From: an uncultured Phycisphaerae bacterium
GTDB lineage: Bacteria > Planctomycetota > Phycisphaerae > UBA1845 > PWPN01
DNA: 64,000 bases
NCBI GenBank assembly: GCA_938005315.1
Contig: CALLOB010000005.1
Span: forward strand, 83,413 to 147,412
Direction: 5' to 3'
Below, piece after piece: positions 53,201-60,292 of the stretch. The notes below the pieces were generated by a model that saw only the letters and a program-made list of their open reading frames with translations, was not told where the DNA came from and ran no database searches. A program made the translations under genes and the position numbers. Position 1 is the stretch's first letter. Every line of letters begins with the position of its first letter.

Positions 53201-53867
53201 CGGACACCTCTTCCAGGACGCCCCCGGCAGCGGGCGATGGCGCTACGAGATCGTACCGACGACGGTGAACGGACGGGAGGGCCCGGCCGCCGCCGTCGAG
53301 GCCGAAATCGCGCCGCGACCTCCCCGGCCGCCGGTGCTGAGCCTGCCGCTGACCACCCGGCCCGCCGAGGGTGAGGTCGTCGGGGCGGTGACTTTCGACG
53401 AGAACGGTGCAACGTTCCGCGGCGGCCACATCCTTCTGCCCCACCAGCCGTGGATGGACCTGGGACGGGGTCTGACGGTGGATTTCGAGTTCCGGGCCGA
53501 CGAATTGGGCACCATGCCGGTGCTGATCTGCCACGGTGCCTGGCAGGCCGACGGCTGGTTCGTGCAGATCCTGAACGGATCGCTGGTCGTGCGCACGCCG
53601 GACGGCGACGTGACCGGGCCGCCGGTGGTGACGAACAGGTGGTATGCCGTGCGGTTCGTGTTCGACGGCCGACGGCTGCATCTGGCGGTGGACGGGAAGT
53701 GGGTCGACCGGCCTCCCGCGGTGGTGCGGGCCGTGCCGGCCGGACGATCGCTGATCCTCGGCCAGTATGAGCAGCAGGCCATGGCGCACGCGTTCCGGGG
53801 CAGCCTGCGCAACCTGGTCATCACCGACGAGGCCCACATGTCCCCGATCGCGACCCGGCCGCAGTAG
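50244..53867 (+). CDS. Giant exported alpha-glucuronidase-like protein with C-terminal LamG domain
   Basis: A 1207-residue exported protein. A signal peptide (to about residue 27, ANAGAAEG) is followed by a GH67/GH20-type N-terminal domain (WDVLVVGRSAECERLAVRDL, RTSLGVVHGLYGLLRELG) and a TIM barrel (TTRGVLGWYNFFNSPTVW, MGANIISFHTYDHE, YIALWQPETQG, VIFGS-like acidic turns). Helical and linker parts follow (LRELRDRVAALQGQ). Two fibronectin-III-like domains lie about 850-1030, and a LamG-type sandwich ends the protein (DLGRGLTVDFEFRADELG, GWFVQILNGSLVVRTPDG, LRNLVITDE). The family resemblance is to alpha-glucuronidases acting on xylan-type glycans; active residues were not fixed. Confidence 0.65.
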   Translation: MTAYSVRVATSILGFAWALANAGAAEGRPWDVLVVGRSAECERLAVRDLQCLLAEVSGSQPRVVEVPAWKARPGPAVILGTPEANPLLADRAGDCAELGEEGYILNSTTVEGAEVVTVCARTSLGVVHGLYGLLRELGFGFYFGSRAAPGSLPDRPPFTTLRRTPALTTRGVLGWYNFFNSPTVWDPEDHRAAVDQLIRMGANIISFHTYDHEPFAAYEEGGRMVWGERLLNTAAPTWGTEPMSTRAFAGGTDLLFADDHFGARSTLAGTDADAAVRLEQQIMRDALDYARRRGLRTCLGFEVNGDPTRPQDRDIFLRRLNRLLDAYPALDYIALWQPETQGAQGFAGQYHQHGLRDRLAPDSALKLYGAARREAFRRIVDRSAGERPFFQDTEEGRIARATEGARLEQFAWLALRAVSRRENPPRLVISGWGGDERLLSAEYYEGLDRLLPDSVVFASLDHIIPRPRVDRIYGDLPPTRTRWPIPWLELDGDQWHPQPFVAIYEPMMRDILAGGSQGVLGIHWRTRDIEENLAYAIAAAWDPQLTVRRFFDDLAARCYPPAIAPRMADIHRELDALGYRWIGGSGQAECAPFAWGPGEPAKVAALRELRDRVAALQGQAGRSLDRLRWLLGVMDWVLTFQEAQTAALTAEKLLAHDLQDPQQAAQAARKALELLDSGILERALQAYATRISTRGEYGVLATINTKAVAAWRRLRERAAAAVGSDAPSAPAMEWRPTPGVIMPRLLTSTPQGTPVELLPIILGGGPARLCYRPLGTVEWRETPLETVRGWVRRGRIPAEHVVEPGIEYAFVLGSGSPNEPAWGPEALTVMPPTAADTAPRPRRPPPSKAAIQVHVAAGREFPAEVSWNDVEEADFFRVLRDGKPVTDTAVPFCPDAPTGPKATYVVEAWRDGRVLGRSGPVVFDVPEVVIEESPNPAIQTRDTEVVLEWPAGTTPGVFTYRVYRYPVSAPRSERRLLAEVAASRHAGHLFQDAPGSGRWRYEIVPTTVNGREGPAAAVEAEIAPRPPRPPVLSLPLTTRPAEGEVVGAVTFDENGATFRGGHILLPHQPWMDLGRGLTVDFEFRADELGTMPVLICHGAWQADGWFVQILNGSLVVRTPDGDVTGPPVVTNRWYAVRFVFDGRRLHLAVDGKWVDRPPAVVRAVPAGRSLILGQYEQQAMAHAFRGSLRNLVITDEAHMSPIATRPQ

Positions 53868-53995
53868 GCCACGGCGGGCGGGCCTGAGGCCTTGCCGCCG
53901 GCGGCGCGGCTGAAGCCATGACCAGCCGCATCCCGGACGGACTGCACGACCGGCCCGCCGTTTTCGCATGCCGTGGGGCCGGCGTCGGGCCGATG

Positions 53996-54514
53996 TCACT
54001 TCAAAGGCGCCCGTCCGAAGGCGGCGCGCATGCGGTTGGCGTGTTCCCAGAGCTTGTCATCGGCCTTGAGGAAACGGATCAGGTGGCCGGTCGAGATCCG
54101 CAGGGCCCCTGCGGCATCCGAGACCGCCGCGCGAGCCTCCAGCAGCCGGTCCAGCACATACTGCACGATCAGCCAGTAGTGCGGGTGACGGGAACTGACC
54201 CGCAGCGAGGGGTCGCGGTCCAGAGCCTCGCGGTAGAACTCCGGCTCCGGCGCGTCGGCCGCGACAAGGTTGCGTTGCGTCAGGGCGATGGCCCGACGCA
54301 GGCGACGCAGGGCCCGGGCCCGGTTCTCGTGCTGGGATCTGCTCTCCTCGGCGATGACGATCAGACCCGTGGATTTGTGCCGCAGACGCACGGCCGAGGA
54401 GGTCTTGTTGCGCTTCTGGCCGCCCGGCCCGCTGGCCCGGTAGGTGTCGATGTCGCAGGCCGCCAGAAGGGCGGCATCGTCGGACTCCAGCCAGGCGCGG
54501 CCCGACCCGCTCAT
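53996..54514 (-). CDS. Free-standing release-factor-like protein with GGQ
   Basis: This 172-residue protein has the catalytic domain of class I peptide chain release factors: SGPGGQKRNKTSSAVRLRHK (GGQ at 31-33) and a following helix-strand unit ending SQHENRARALRRLRRAI. It lacks the stop-codon-reading domains, like ArfB/YaeJ or PrfH-type proteins that free stalled ribosomes. The C-terminal 90 residues are helical and unlike the basic tail of ArfB, so the way it binds the ribosome may differ. ATG 54514 follows GGGAGA by five bases. TATACT at 54591-54596 (minus strand) may be its -10. Confidence 0.8.
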   Translation of the reverse strand: MSGSGRAWLESDDAALLAACDIDTYRASGPGGQKRNKTSSAVRLRHKSTGLIVIAEESRSQHENRARALRRLRRAIALTQRNLVAADAPEPEFYREALDRDPSLRVSSRHPHYWLIVQYVLDRLLEARAAVSDAAGALRISTGHLIRFLKADDKLWEHANRMRAAFGRAPLK

Positions 54515-54652
54515 CAGCGTCTCCCGTGGGTAAACCGGTTCAGACTCGCCCATATCCGGCCGCCTGGCTTCAGACCCGCCCATCCACCGGAGTATACCCT
54601 CCCGGCCGCGGATGCGATCCGGGCGGCCGACCGGACAGGTGTGCTCGAAGTC

Positions 54653-54667
54653 GCCTTACGATAAGGC
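54653..54667. repeat. Perfect 15-bp palindrome
   Basis: GCCTTA-CGA-TAAGGC at 54653-54667, about 55 bp upstream of the possible -10 (54591-54596) of the release-factor-like gene. It could be an operator. No T tract follows on either strand. Confidence 0.35.
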
Positions 54668-54732
54668 CGCCATCGGCTCAGGTAACCGGGCGGCAGTCGT
54701 TTCCGATCCTCCCGGCGGGCACCATCCGCCGA

Positions 54733-54761
54733 TTGCACGACCCGCCCTGTTGAAGTATGAT
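54733..54761 (+). promoter_or_regulatory. Near-consensus promoter with no downstream protein gene
   Basis: TTGCAC (54733-54738), 17 bp, TATGAT (54756-54761). The spacing is ideal and the -10 differs from TATAAT at one base, unusual in this GC-rich DNA. The genes on either side are on the opposite strand, so the product is the candidate RNA at 54768-54896. Confidence 0.65.
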
Positions 54762-54767
54762 GGGAAC

Positions 54768-54896
54768 AACTCGGTCGGGCCATCGGTGCTTTTCGGATGG
54801 CTGTCCTGCACGGTCGGCCCGCCGGGAACAATCCGGCCATTCCTGATCGCCCGCGCTCTCCGCGACTCTGAACCTCCCCCAAGCGCGGGCGTTTTT
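54768..54896 (+). ncRNA. Candidate small RNA of about 130 nt
   Basis: The transcript expected from the promoter at 54733-54761 runs about 80 nt to a terminator hairpin. Inside are a GCCGG-GAACAAT-CCGGC hairpin and complementary GGGCC/GGCCC segments. The terminator loop holds CCTCCCCC (54873-54880), complementary to Shine-Dalgarno-type GGGGGAGG. No plausible ORF with a ribosome site is present. It does not contain the conserved SRP RNA, RNase P or tmRNA motifs I know. It lies antisense to nothing, between two leftward genes. An sRNA acting on ribosome binding sites is inferred. Confidence 0.55.
54848..54896 (+). terminator. Intrinsic terminator of the candidate small RNA
   Basis: CGCCCGCGCT (54848-54857) pairs perfectly with AGCGCGGGCG (54882-54891), ten GC-rich pairs over a 24-base C-rich loop, followed at once by TTTTT (54892-54896). 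An outer CTGAACC/GGTTCAG pair (54868-54874 and 54907-54913) offers an alternative fold. Confidence 0.7.
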
Positions 54897-54994
54897 ATGC
54901 GCCTCTGGTTCAGGGCCTCCTGTACCCCGATTACCTCGTCCGCGACGGCCAACATGCGATGCGCGGGCCCGTCGCCTCGCACGGCCGCAGCCGT

Positions 54995-55780
54995 TCAACG
55001 CCCATCAAGCCTGTAAAACCGCAGGGCCTCGCGGGTGCTCGACTCGGCGAGTTCCTCGAACGACATGCCGTGAAGCCCGGCCGCGAACCGCACGGTGTGG
55101 ACCAGGTTGGCCGGCACGTTGGGGCGCATCCCGCGGACCGGTTCGGGGGACATGTATGGGGCATCCGTCTCGAACATGAGCATGGACGGCGGCGTCCGGC
55201 GACAGGCTTCGCGCTGCTGGTCGGCCTTGCGGAAAGTGATCACGCCGGTAAACGAGGTTCGCCAGCCCAGCGAGCGCAACTCGGCGGCCTGGGCCGCGGT
55301 TCCGCCGAAACAGTGAAACACCACCGGCCGGCCGACCAGCCCGTGCTCACGGAGAATGCCGACCACGTCGTCGTAGGCCTCCCGGCAGTGGACGACGACC
55401 GGCCGGCCGGCGGTCGCGGCCAGCTCCAGCTGCCGGTGAAAGACGGCCCGCTGCACGTCGCGCGGGCTGAAGTCATAATAGTAGTCGAGCCCCATCTCGC
55501 CGCAGGCTACCGTCTTGGGGTGCTGCCAGGTCTCGGCCAGAGCGGCCAGCCAGGCCTCGTCGCAACGAATGGCCTCGTGGGGGTGGACACCGGCGGCGAC
55601 ATACACGCCGGGAAATTTCTCGGCCAGTTCCAGGGCGACGGGGATCTCCCCGGGATGACAGGCGACGGTGATGAGGCGGGTCACGCCGACCTCGGCCGCC
55701 TCGACGACGAGCCGTTGGCGATCGGCCAGCAGCTCGGGGAAGGTCAGATGGCAGTGGGTGTCGATCAGGCTGACGGCCAT
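54995..55780 (-). CDS. TatD family metal-dependent hydrolase
   Basis: This 261-residue TIM-barrel hydrolase has the metal-binding set of TatD: DTHCHL at the start, GEMGLDYYY, VHCREAYDD, VFHCFGG and ETDAPYMSPEP near the end. Relatives act as 3'-5' DNA exonucleases or peroxide-damage repair enzymes in the cytoplasm. ATG 55780 lies four bases after the yraN stop, and translation is probably coupled. It is the last gene of the run starting with rpsP. Confidence 0.92.
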   Translation of the reverse strand: MAVSLIDTHCHLTFPELLADRQRLVVEAAEVGVTRLITVACHPGEIPVALELAEKFPGVYVAAGVHPHEAIRCDEAWLAALAETWQHPKTVACGEMGLDYYYDFSPRDVQRAVFHRQLELAATAGRPVVVHCREAYDDVVGILREHGLVGRPVVFHCFGGTAAQAAELRSLGWRTSFTGVITFRKADQQREACRRTPPSMLMFETDAPYMSPEPVRGMRPNVPANLVHTVRFAAGLHGMSFEELAESSTREALRFYRLDGR

Positions 55781-55784
55781 CCGA

Positions 55785-56153
55785 TCACCACACGGGGATG
55801 AAGGCTTCCAGCACATGGTTGACGACCATGCGCTCGCCCGGTCCGACGGTGATGCCCAGCACGTCGAACCGGCAGGTGCGGCCCACCGAACCGGTCTGCC
55901 GGAGAAACCGGCCGGCGGTCCGGACGATGCGGCGCTGCTTGGCCGGAACCACGGTTTCCTCGGGGGGAATCAGCGGGTCTTCATGGCGGGTGCGGACCTC
56001 CACGAACACCACGGTATCGCCGTCCAGGGCCACGAGGTCGATCTCGCCGGCCGGGCCGCGGTAGTTGCGGGTCACGATGCGGTAGCCCAGCGAACGGAGG
56101 TGGCGTTCGGCCCGGCGCTCCCCCTCCCGGCCCAGCCTGGCCCGGTCATCCAT
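55785..56153 (-). CDS. yraN: YraN family (UPF0102) nuclease-like protein
   Basis: A 122-residue protein of the YraN family. It has the restriction-endonuclease-like core GEIDLVALDGDTVVFVEVRTR, where Glu, Asp and ExK-type residues (here EVR) mark the PD-(D/E)XK fold. The opening LGREGERRAERHLRSLGYRI and the middle PAKQRRIVRTAGRFL are also typical. Its precise function is unresolved. It is commonly found near rplS in bacteria, as here, 62 bp downstream of rplS and 4 bp before tatD. Confidence 0.93.
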   Translation of the reverse strand: MDDRARLGREGERRAERHLRSLGYRIVTRNYRGPAGEIDLVALDGDTVVFVEVRTRHEDPLIPPEETVVPAKQRRIVRTAGRFLRQTGSVGRTCRFDVLGITVGPGERMVVNHVLEAFIPVW

Positions 56154-56215
56154 CGCCGAACCCTCCTCCCGTTGCCCGGCATGGATTCGGGGCCCGGGCC
56201 ACGGCGGCGTGCGTC

Positions 56216-56614
56216 TCAGGCCGTGGCCTCGGCGGGAGCGGCGGCCGCCCCCTTGGCGGTTACCACGCGCTTGCGTTCCTTGACGCGACGGGCCTTGCCC
56301 ACGCGGTCGCGCAGATAGTACAGCTTGGCGCGGCGCACGTGCCCGGACCGCACGACCTCGACCTTGGCGATCTTGGGCGAATGCAGCGGGAAGATCCGCT
56401 CCACGCCCTCGTTGTTGACGATCCGGCGGACGGTGAAGGTCTCACCGATGCCGCGCCCCCGACGGGCGATGACCACGCCCTGATAAGGCTGGATCCGCTG
56501 CTTGCCGCCCTCGATGATCCTCACATGCACGGTCACCGTGTCGCCGATGGCGAAGGCCGGAAGGTCCGACCGCAGGTCGCTCTGTTCGACGGCTTGAATG
56601 AGCTGGTTGATCAT
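56216..56614 (-). CDS. rplS: 50S ribosomal protein L19
   Basis: A 132-residue L19, located at the 30S-50S interface. Family blocks are [59 protein letters not shown] and [20 protein letters not shown]. The C-terminal tail ([15 protein letters not shown]) is an Ala-rich extension beyond the usual 115 residues. ATG 56614 overlaps the trmD stop by four bases (ATGA). Confidence 0.97.
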   Translation of the reverse strand: MINQLIQAVEQSDLRSDLPAFAIGDTVTVHVRIIEGGKQRIQPYQGVVIARRGRGIGETFTVRRIVNNEGVERIFPLHSPKIAKVEVVRSGHVRRAKLYYLRDRVGKARRVKERKRVVTAKGAAAAPAEATA

Positions 56615-57345
56615 GATGCTGATCCCTCGTCCGCGCTGGTCAACAGATCCGGCCGCGTGCTCTGCAGCCGCTCGTAAAGGTCCGGCCGGCGCTGCCGGGT
56701 TCGCTTCAGGGCCTGTTCCATTCGCCATCGGGCGATGCGGGCGTGGTCGCCGGACAGCAGAACCTCGGGCACCGTCAGACCGCGATACTCCCGCGGCCTG
56801 GTGTACTGCGGATACTCCAGCAAGCCCTCCGAGAAGGACTCGCTCTCGATCGATTCCTCGTCGCCCACCGCCCCGGGCAGCAGGCGGACCACCGCGTCCA
56901 CCACCACCATGGCCGCCGCCTCCCCGCCGGAAAGCACGTAGTCCCCGACGGAGATCTCCCGCGGCCTGAGGCCTTCGCGGATCCGCTCGTCGAAGCCCTC
57001 GTAGTGGCCGCAGATCAGCAGCAACCGCTGGCGACCGGCCAGTTCGCGGGCGACGGCCTGGTTGAAGGGCTCACCCTGCGGGGTCAGCAGAATCCGGGTC
57101 GCCGACCGGGTGTCCAGGCTCTCGACGTGCTCCACGGCATCGAACACCACCGGGCACATCATCACCATGCCCGGGCCGCCTCCGAAGGGGCGATCGTCCA
57201 CGCTGCGGTGGCTGTCCGTCGCGTAGTCCCGGATATTCGTACACCGGACCGTGACGAGTCCGGCAGCCTGGGCCCGACCGATGATGCTGGCGCCGAAAAA
57301 CGGCTCGATCGCCCCGGGGAACAGCGTCAGCACGTCGATCCGCAC
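56611..57345 (-). CDS. trmD: tRNA (guanine37-N1)-methyltransferase TrmD
   Basis: This 244-residue SPOUT-class enzyme methylates G37 of tRNAs reading CUN, CCN and CGG codons, preventing +1 frameshifts. It has [16 protein letters not shown] at the start, [13 protein letters not shown] (substrate loop), [13 protein letters not shown] and [20 protein letters not shown], which form the SAM trefoil knot, and [23 protein letters not shown]. The length is standard. It lies 19 bp after rpsP with no rimM gene between them. Confidence 0.97.
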   Translation of the reverse strand: MRIDVLTLFPGAIEPFFGASIIGRAQAAGLVTVRCTNIRDYATDSHRSVDDRPFGGGPGMVMMCPVVFDAVEHVESLDTRSATRILLTPQGEPFNQAVARELAGRQRLLLICGHYEGFDERIREGLRPREISVGDYVLSGGEAAAMVVVDAVVRLLPGAVGDEESIESESFSEGLLEYPQYTRPREYRGLTVPEVLLSGDHARIARWRMEQALKRTRQRRPDLYERLQSTRPDLLTSADEGSAS

Positions 57346-57364
57346 CGCCGCAGGCCTCGTCGGC

Positions 57365-57622
57365 TCAACCGGTCGGGACCGCCTTCCTTGCCCGCTTGAC
57401 CAGTTCGCGGACCGTGTCGCTGGGCTGGGCCCCGACCTTCATCCAGTGCTCGATGCGGTCCAGCTTCAGGCCGTAGCGCATGGCCGGAACCTTGTGGGCC
57501 GGGTCATAAAAGCCCAGCTCTTCCAGGACGCGGCCGTCCCGGGTGCTGCGGACATCCACCGCCGCGACGCGGTAGGACGGCTTGTTCTTGCGCCCCGTAC
57601 GTTTCAACCGAATGCGCACCAT
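57365..57622 (-). CDS. rpsP: 30S ribosomal protein S16
   Basis: This 85-residue protein matches S16: MVRIRLKRTGRKNKPSYRVAA in shortened form, then DGRVLEELGFYDP and LDRIEHWMKVGAQPSDTVREL. It binds 16S rRNA early in assembly. ATG 57622 is the standard start; the frame upstream is open but not conserved. It is the first gene of the leftward run rpsP-trmD-rplS-yraN-tatD, with a promoter at 57730-57758. Confidence 0.97.
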   Translation of the reverse strand: MVRIRLKRTGRKNKPSYRVAAVDVRSTRDGRVLEELGFYDPAHKVPAMRYGLKLDRIEHWMKVGAQPSDTVRELVKRARKAVPTG

Positions 57623-57729
57623 TTCACGCTGCTCCTGAACGCCACGGCCGGTCCGTCGATCGCATCTCAGGCACCGGGCGGGCCGCGGACGCCGACTGCT
57701 CAACCCCCGCCCGGACGCGGGAATGCCCC

Positions 57730-57758
57730 AATCTACCAGAAACCTCCGCCCCAGGCAA
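57730..57758 (-). promoter_or_regulatory. Promoter of the rpsP operon
   Basis: On the minus strand TTGCCT (plus 57753-57758), 17 bp, TAGATT (plus 57730-57735). The start is predicted near 57723, about 100 bases before the rpsP ATG. Together with 57820-57849 it makes a divergent promoter pair in a 336-bp gap. Confidence 0.55.
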
Positions 57759-57819
57759 CGCCCCCGAGGGGGCCGGTCTGAAGCTGGGCGGCGGGGCATC
57801 GCCCAGCCCACAGGGCCGG

Positions 57820-57849
57820 TTGAAGCCGGCGAGGATTCCAAGGTAGAAT
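57820..57849 (+). promoter_or_regulatory. Promoter of the Ser/Arg-rich protein gene
   Basis: TTGAAG (57820-57825), 18 bp, TAGAAT (57844-57849) on the plus strand, about 110 bp before the ATG at 57959. Confidence 0.45.
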
Positions 57850-57958
57850 CCACCCTCCAGGGTAGGCCGGGGCAGCGGCCCCGCCCGGGTGGGTCGGAGG
57901 CGTTCCCCCGCCGCCCGGGGGGTCCCCGATCCCCGGCTCCCTGCCGAGGTACCTCCGC

Positions 57959-58474
57959 ATGATCCTGATTCAAGCCGTGCTGGTCGGCCTGACGGGCTGG
58001 CCTTCGGCTCCCGCCGACGCTTCGACCAGCCGCCCGGCCCTCCTGACGCCCCCGAAGTTCTATTCCGCGGCCCTGAACCGGCTGATCGACGACCCCAACT
58101 GGGTCGCCCTGCCTGAGGCCCTGCCTGCGCCCGGCGGTCGGCAAGCCGCAGGTCTGCGGGCCAGAAAGAACGATCAGGAGTCCCCGCCACTGGGTTCCAG
58201 CTTCATGCCGTGGCTGGGCCACGACTCGTCTTCCGCGTCGGGTACAGGCTCCAGCCACAGCTCCGATTCCCGTTCAAGCCGCAGCTACAGCTTCGACTCG
58301 CGTTCAAGCCGCTCAAGCCGCGATTCCTCGTCACGCTCGACCCGTTCGACGCGCGAATCCTCGCGTTCCCGACGCGAGCAGATCGCGGATTACCGGGGCT
58401 ACGGGTCCGATGATGCCGGCAGGAAGGTCAGGACCGTCCGCAGCAAGACCACCCGCCGCGATGACGGCTCCTGA
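57959..58474 (+). CDS. Exported Ser/Arg-rich low-complexity protein
   Basis: A 171-residue protein with a likely signal peptide (MILIQAVLVGLTGWPSAPADA) and a short ordered part containing YSAALNRLIDDPNWVALPEAL. From about residue 89 to 140 it is almost only Ser and Arg with some Asp/Thr, e.g. SSRSYSFDSRSSRSSRDSSS, followed by a basic tail. At DNA level the 11-mer CGTTCAAGCCG recurs at 58271 and 58301, a 30-bp period, which points to growth by repeat duplication. I recognise no family. The charge pattern suggests binding to nucleic acid, phosphate or acidic polymer; being exported argues for an envelope polymer. Confidence 0.6.
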   Translation: MILIQAVLVGLTGWPSAPADASTSRPALLTPPKFYSAALNRLIDDPNWVALPEALPAPGGRQAAGLRARKNDQESPPLGSSFMPWLGHDSSSASGTGSSHSSDSRSSRSYSFDSRSSRSSRDSSSRSTRSTRESSRSRREQIADYRGYGSDDAGRKVRTVRSKTTRRDDGS

Positions 58475-58490
58475 TCCACCGCCGCGACGG

Positions 58491-59699
58491 TCAGCGGTTG
58501 TGAGGGCAGCGCTCGCAGGGCGGAAGGCCCGTGTAGTCCGCGGCCTGGATCCGTCTGCGGATCTCGTTGATCTCGGGCGAATTCCAGACCTCGCGGATGC
58601 CCCGTTCGGCGACGTTGCCCAGCCGCAGTTCGCCGTTGACGTCCGGGCAGCAGAAGGCGTAATCCCCATTCCAGTGCACCAGCAGCCGGCTGCCCTGGCC
58701 GCAATAGTGCCGGGGGCGGGCGTCGTCCGGCGGTCCCACCTGCCGGATCGTCCCGTCGGCGGCCATGTAGGCGTTGCCCTCGACCTTGCTGATGCCGATC
58801 AGGTTGATGTTGGCCACGCGCGGCCGCCAGCGCTCGACGAACCGCGCGACTTCCGGAGCAGCCGGGTCGTCGCAGAGCTTGGTGATACAGACGTCCAGGT
58901 CGTGGATTCCGAGTTCCCCGGCCACCTCCATGAGTCCCAGGATGTGGCGTTCGACCACGGAATAGGAGGCTCCGGGACGGATCCTCTCCAGGTCGCCCTC
59001 CAGCCCGTCCAGGGAGAAGCCGAAGCCGCGGAGCCCGGCCCGCAGCAGCGACCGGGCACGGTCGCGGTTCAGCAGCATGCCGTTGGTCTGGATGCCGAAG
59101 ACCGTATTCACGCCGCTGCGCCGTCGGTTGGCACACAGATAGGCAACCATCTCCTCCAGCGCCGGGTTGAGCAGCGGCTCGCCCAGATAATACAGACAGA
59201 TCACCACTCCGGGCTCCAGGCAGGCCTCATCGGCCACCCGCCGGAAGGTCTCGAAGCTCATGTCACCGGTCGGGCGGGTCATCTGGTTGCGGGTGCACAT
59301 GAGGCACCGCAGGTTGCAGCGGTTGGTGATCTCCAGCTGGATCCGGGGCGGGAAGTCCGGCACCGGCAGCAGCAGCCCCTTCTCGTCGAAGGCCCGCATG
59401 ATCCTGGCCCGGGCGCGGCGGTCGATGTCGTTGCGGCGGTCGGCCGGCTTGTCGGCCAGCATCGACCAGGCCCGCAGAGCTTCCTGCAGGTCCCCCATCC
59501 TCTCAAGCACATCTCCCAGGACCAGCATGCACCGCGAGCGCAGCCGGTCGTCACGGGTTGTCTTGGCCAGGGTACCCAGCCGCTGGTAGCCCTCCTGGAG
59601 CCGACCCTGGTTGATCCGGTGCACGGCGGCCTCGAATTCGGCTTCCTCCAGCGGCCCGGTGCGTTCGGCAATGGCGGCCATGCAAAGGTTATCGTCCAT
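58491..59699 (-). CDS. Radical SAM/SPASM protein with N-terminal helical repeat
   Basis: A 402-residue enzyme. The first 105 residues form TPR-like helices (LEEAEFEAAVHRINQGRLQE, LVLGDVLERMGDLQEALRAW). The radical SAM core starts with ITNRCNLRCLMC (Cys128, Cys132, Cys135, the [4Fe-4S] triad), then YYLGEPLLNP and FGIQTNGMLL. The C-terminal SPASM-like region has YCGQGSR, YAFCCPDVNGELRLGNV and CERCPHNR, which may bind a second cluster. SPASM enzymes modify peptides or small metabolites; no precursor peptide is seen nearby. ATG 59699 has GGAGG four to five bases upstream. It ends 16 bp from the convergent Ser/Arg-rich gene. Confidence 0.85.
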   Translation of the reverse strand: MDDNLCMAAIAERTGPLEEAEFEAAVHRINQGRLQEGYQRLGTLAKTTRDDRLRSRCMLVLGDVLERMGDLQEALRAWSMLADKPADRRNDIDRRARARIMRAFDEKGLLLPVPDFPPRIQLEITNRCNLRCLMCTRNQMTRPTGDMSFETFRRVADEACLEPGVVICLYYLGEPLLNPALEEMVAYLCANRRRSGVNTVFGIQTNGMLLNRDRARSLLRAGLRGFGFSLDGLEGDLERIRPGASYSVVERHILGLMEVAGELGIHDLDVCITKLCDDPAAPEVARFVERWRPRVANINLIGISKVEGNAYMAADGTIRQVGPPDDARPRHYCGQGSRLLVHWNGDYAFCCPDVNGELRLGNVAERGIREVWNSPEINEIRRRIQAADYTGLPPCERCPHNR

Positions 59700-60052
59700 T
59701 GGCCTCCAACGGAGTACGTGGCATGCCGGCCAGGCCTGGACAGGCACCGGACCGGCGCCGCGGAGGGGTATTCGCCCCATGCCCTGCGGGCTGGGCCCGC
59801 GGCGTCCGGACACATGCTGGCGGCTTGCACTCGCCGGCGGCCTGGCCGGCCAGATCGCCCTTCGGCGCGGTCGGGCCGTCAGGTCGGCTCCGCCGGTGGG
59901 TTTCCGCCCTGGGGTCGCAAGCCGCGGATGAAGCCGGGGGTGGGCATCGCAGGCCGGGAAAAACGGCCGGGCCGCCGTCTGGGGACATACAATCGAGCAT
60001 ACGTCCGGCGACTGTCAGGTTTCATCATCCCTCACGCGGGAGGAACTCTCCG
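59700..60052. other. Divergent intergenic region
   Basis: This 353-bp region lies between the leftward radical SAM gene and the rightward HMA gene. TACAAT at 59988-59993 looks like a -10 for the HMA gene but lacks a -35 match. No ORF with coding character, strong hairpin or RNA was found. Confidence 0.45.
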
Positions 60053-60274
60053 ATGCGATCCCTGATGCTGCGGGTCAACGGGATGCACAGCGACCACTGT
60101 GCCGCGCACGTCGCCGAAAGCCTCAAGCAGACCAGGGGTGTCCACGAGGTCGAGGTGGACGTCATGTCGCACACCGCCCGGGTCGAACACGACGAAAGGC
60201 TCTGCCACGCGCGCGATCTGATCGAGGCCGTGCAGCGGGCGGGGTTCCAGGTGGACACGCTGGGCCTGTGTTGA
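60053..60274 (+). CDS. HMA-domain protein with a single metal-site cysteine
   Basis: This 73-residue protein has the ferredoxin-like HMA fold of copper chaperones and P-type ATPase N-termini: LMLRVNGMHSDHCAAHV, then GVHEVEVDVMSHTARVEHDE and DLIEAVQRAGFQVDT. The metal loop, normally GMTCxxC, reads GMHSDHC, so the first Cys is Ser13 and only Cys16 remains, flanked by His12 and His15. A second Cys ends the protein (Cys73). Metal preference may have moved, or binding may need a dimer. ATG 60053 follows GGGAGGA by eight bases. No transporter gene is adjacent. Confidence 0.85.
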   Translation: MRSLMLRVNGMHSDHCAAHVAESLKQTRGVHEVEVDVMSHTARVEHDERLCHARDLIEAVQRAGFQVDTLGLC

Positions 60275-60292
60275 GCGTGCGTCGGCCGACGC

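Noticed and set aside
53868-53995. Terminator between the convergent glucuronidase-like and release-factor-like genes (GGCGGGCC/GGCCCGCC with TTTT).
   Set aside because: The arms are about 67 bases apart, too far for a simple intrinsic terminator, and competing GC palindromes lie inside.
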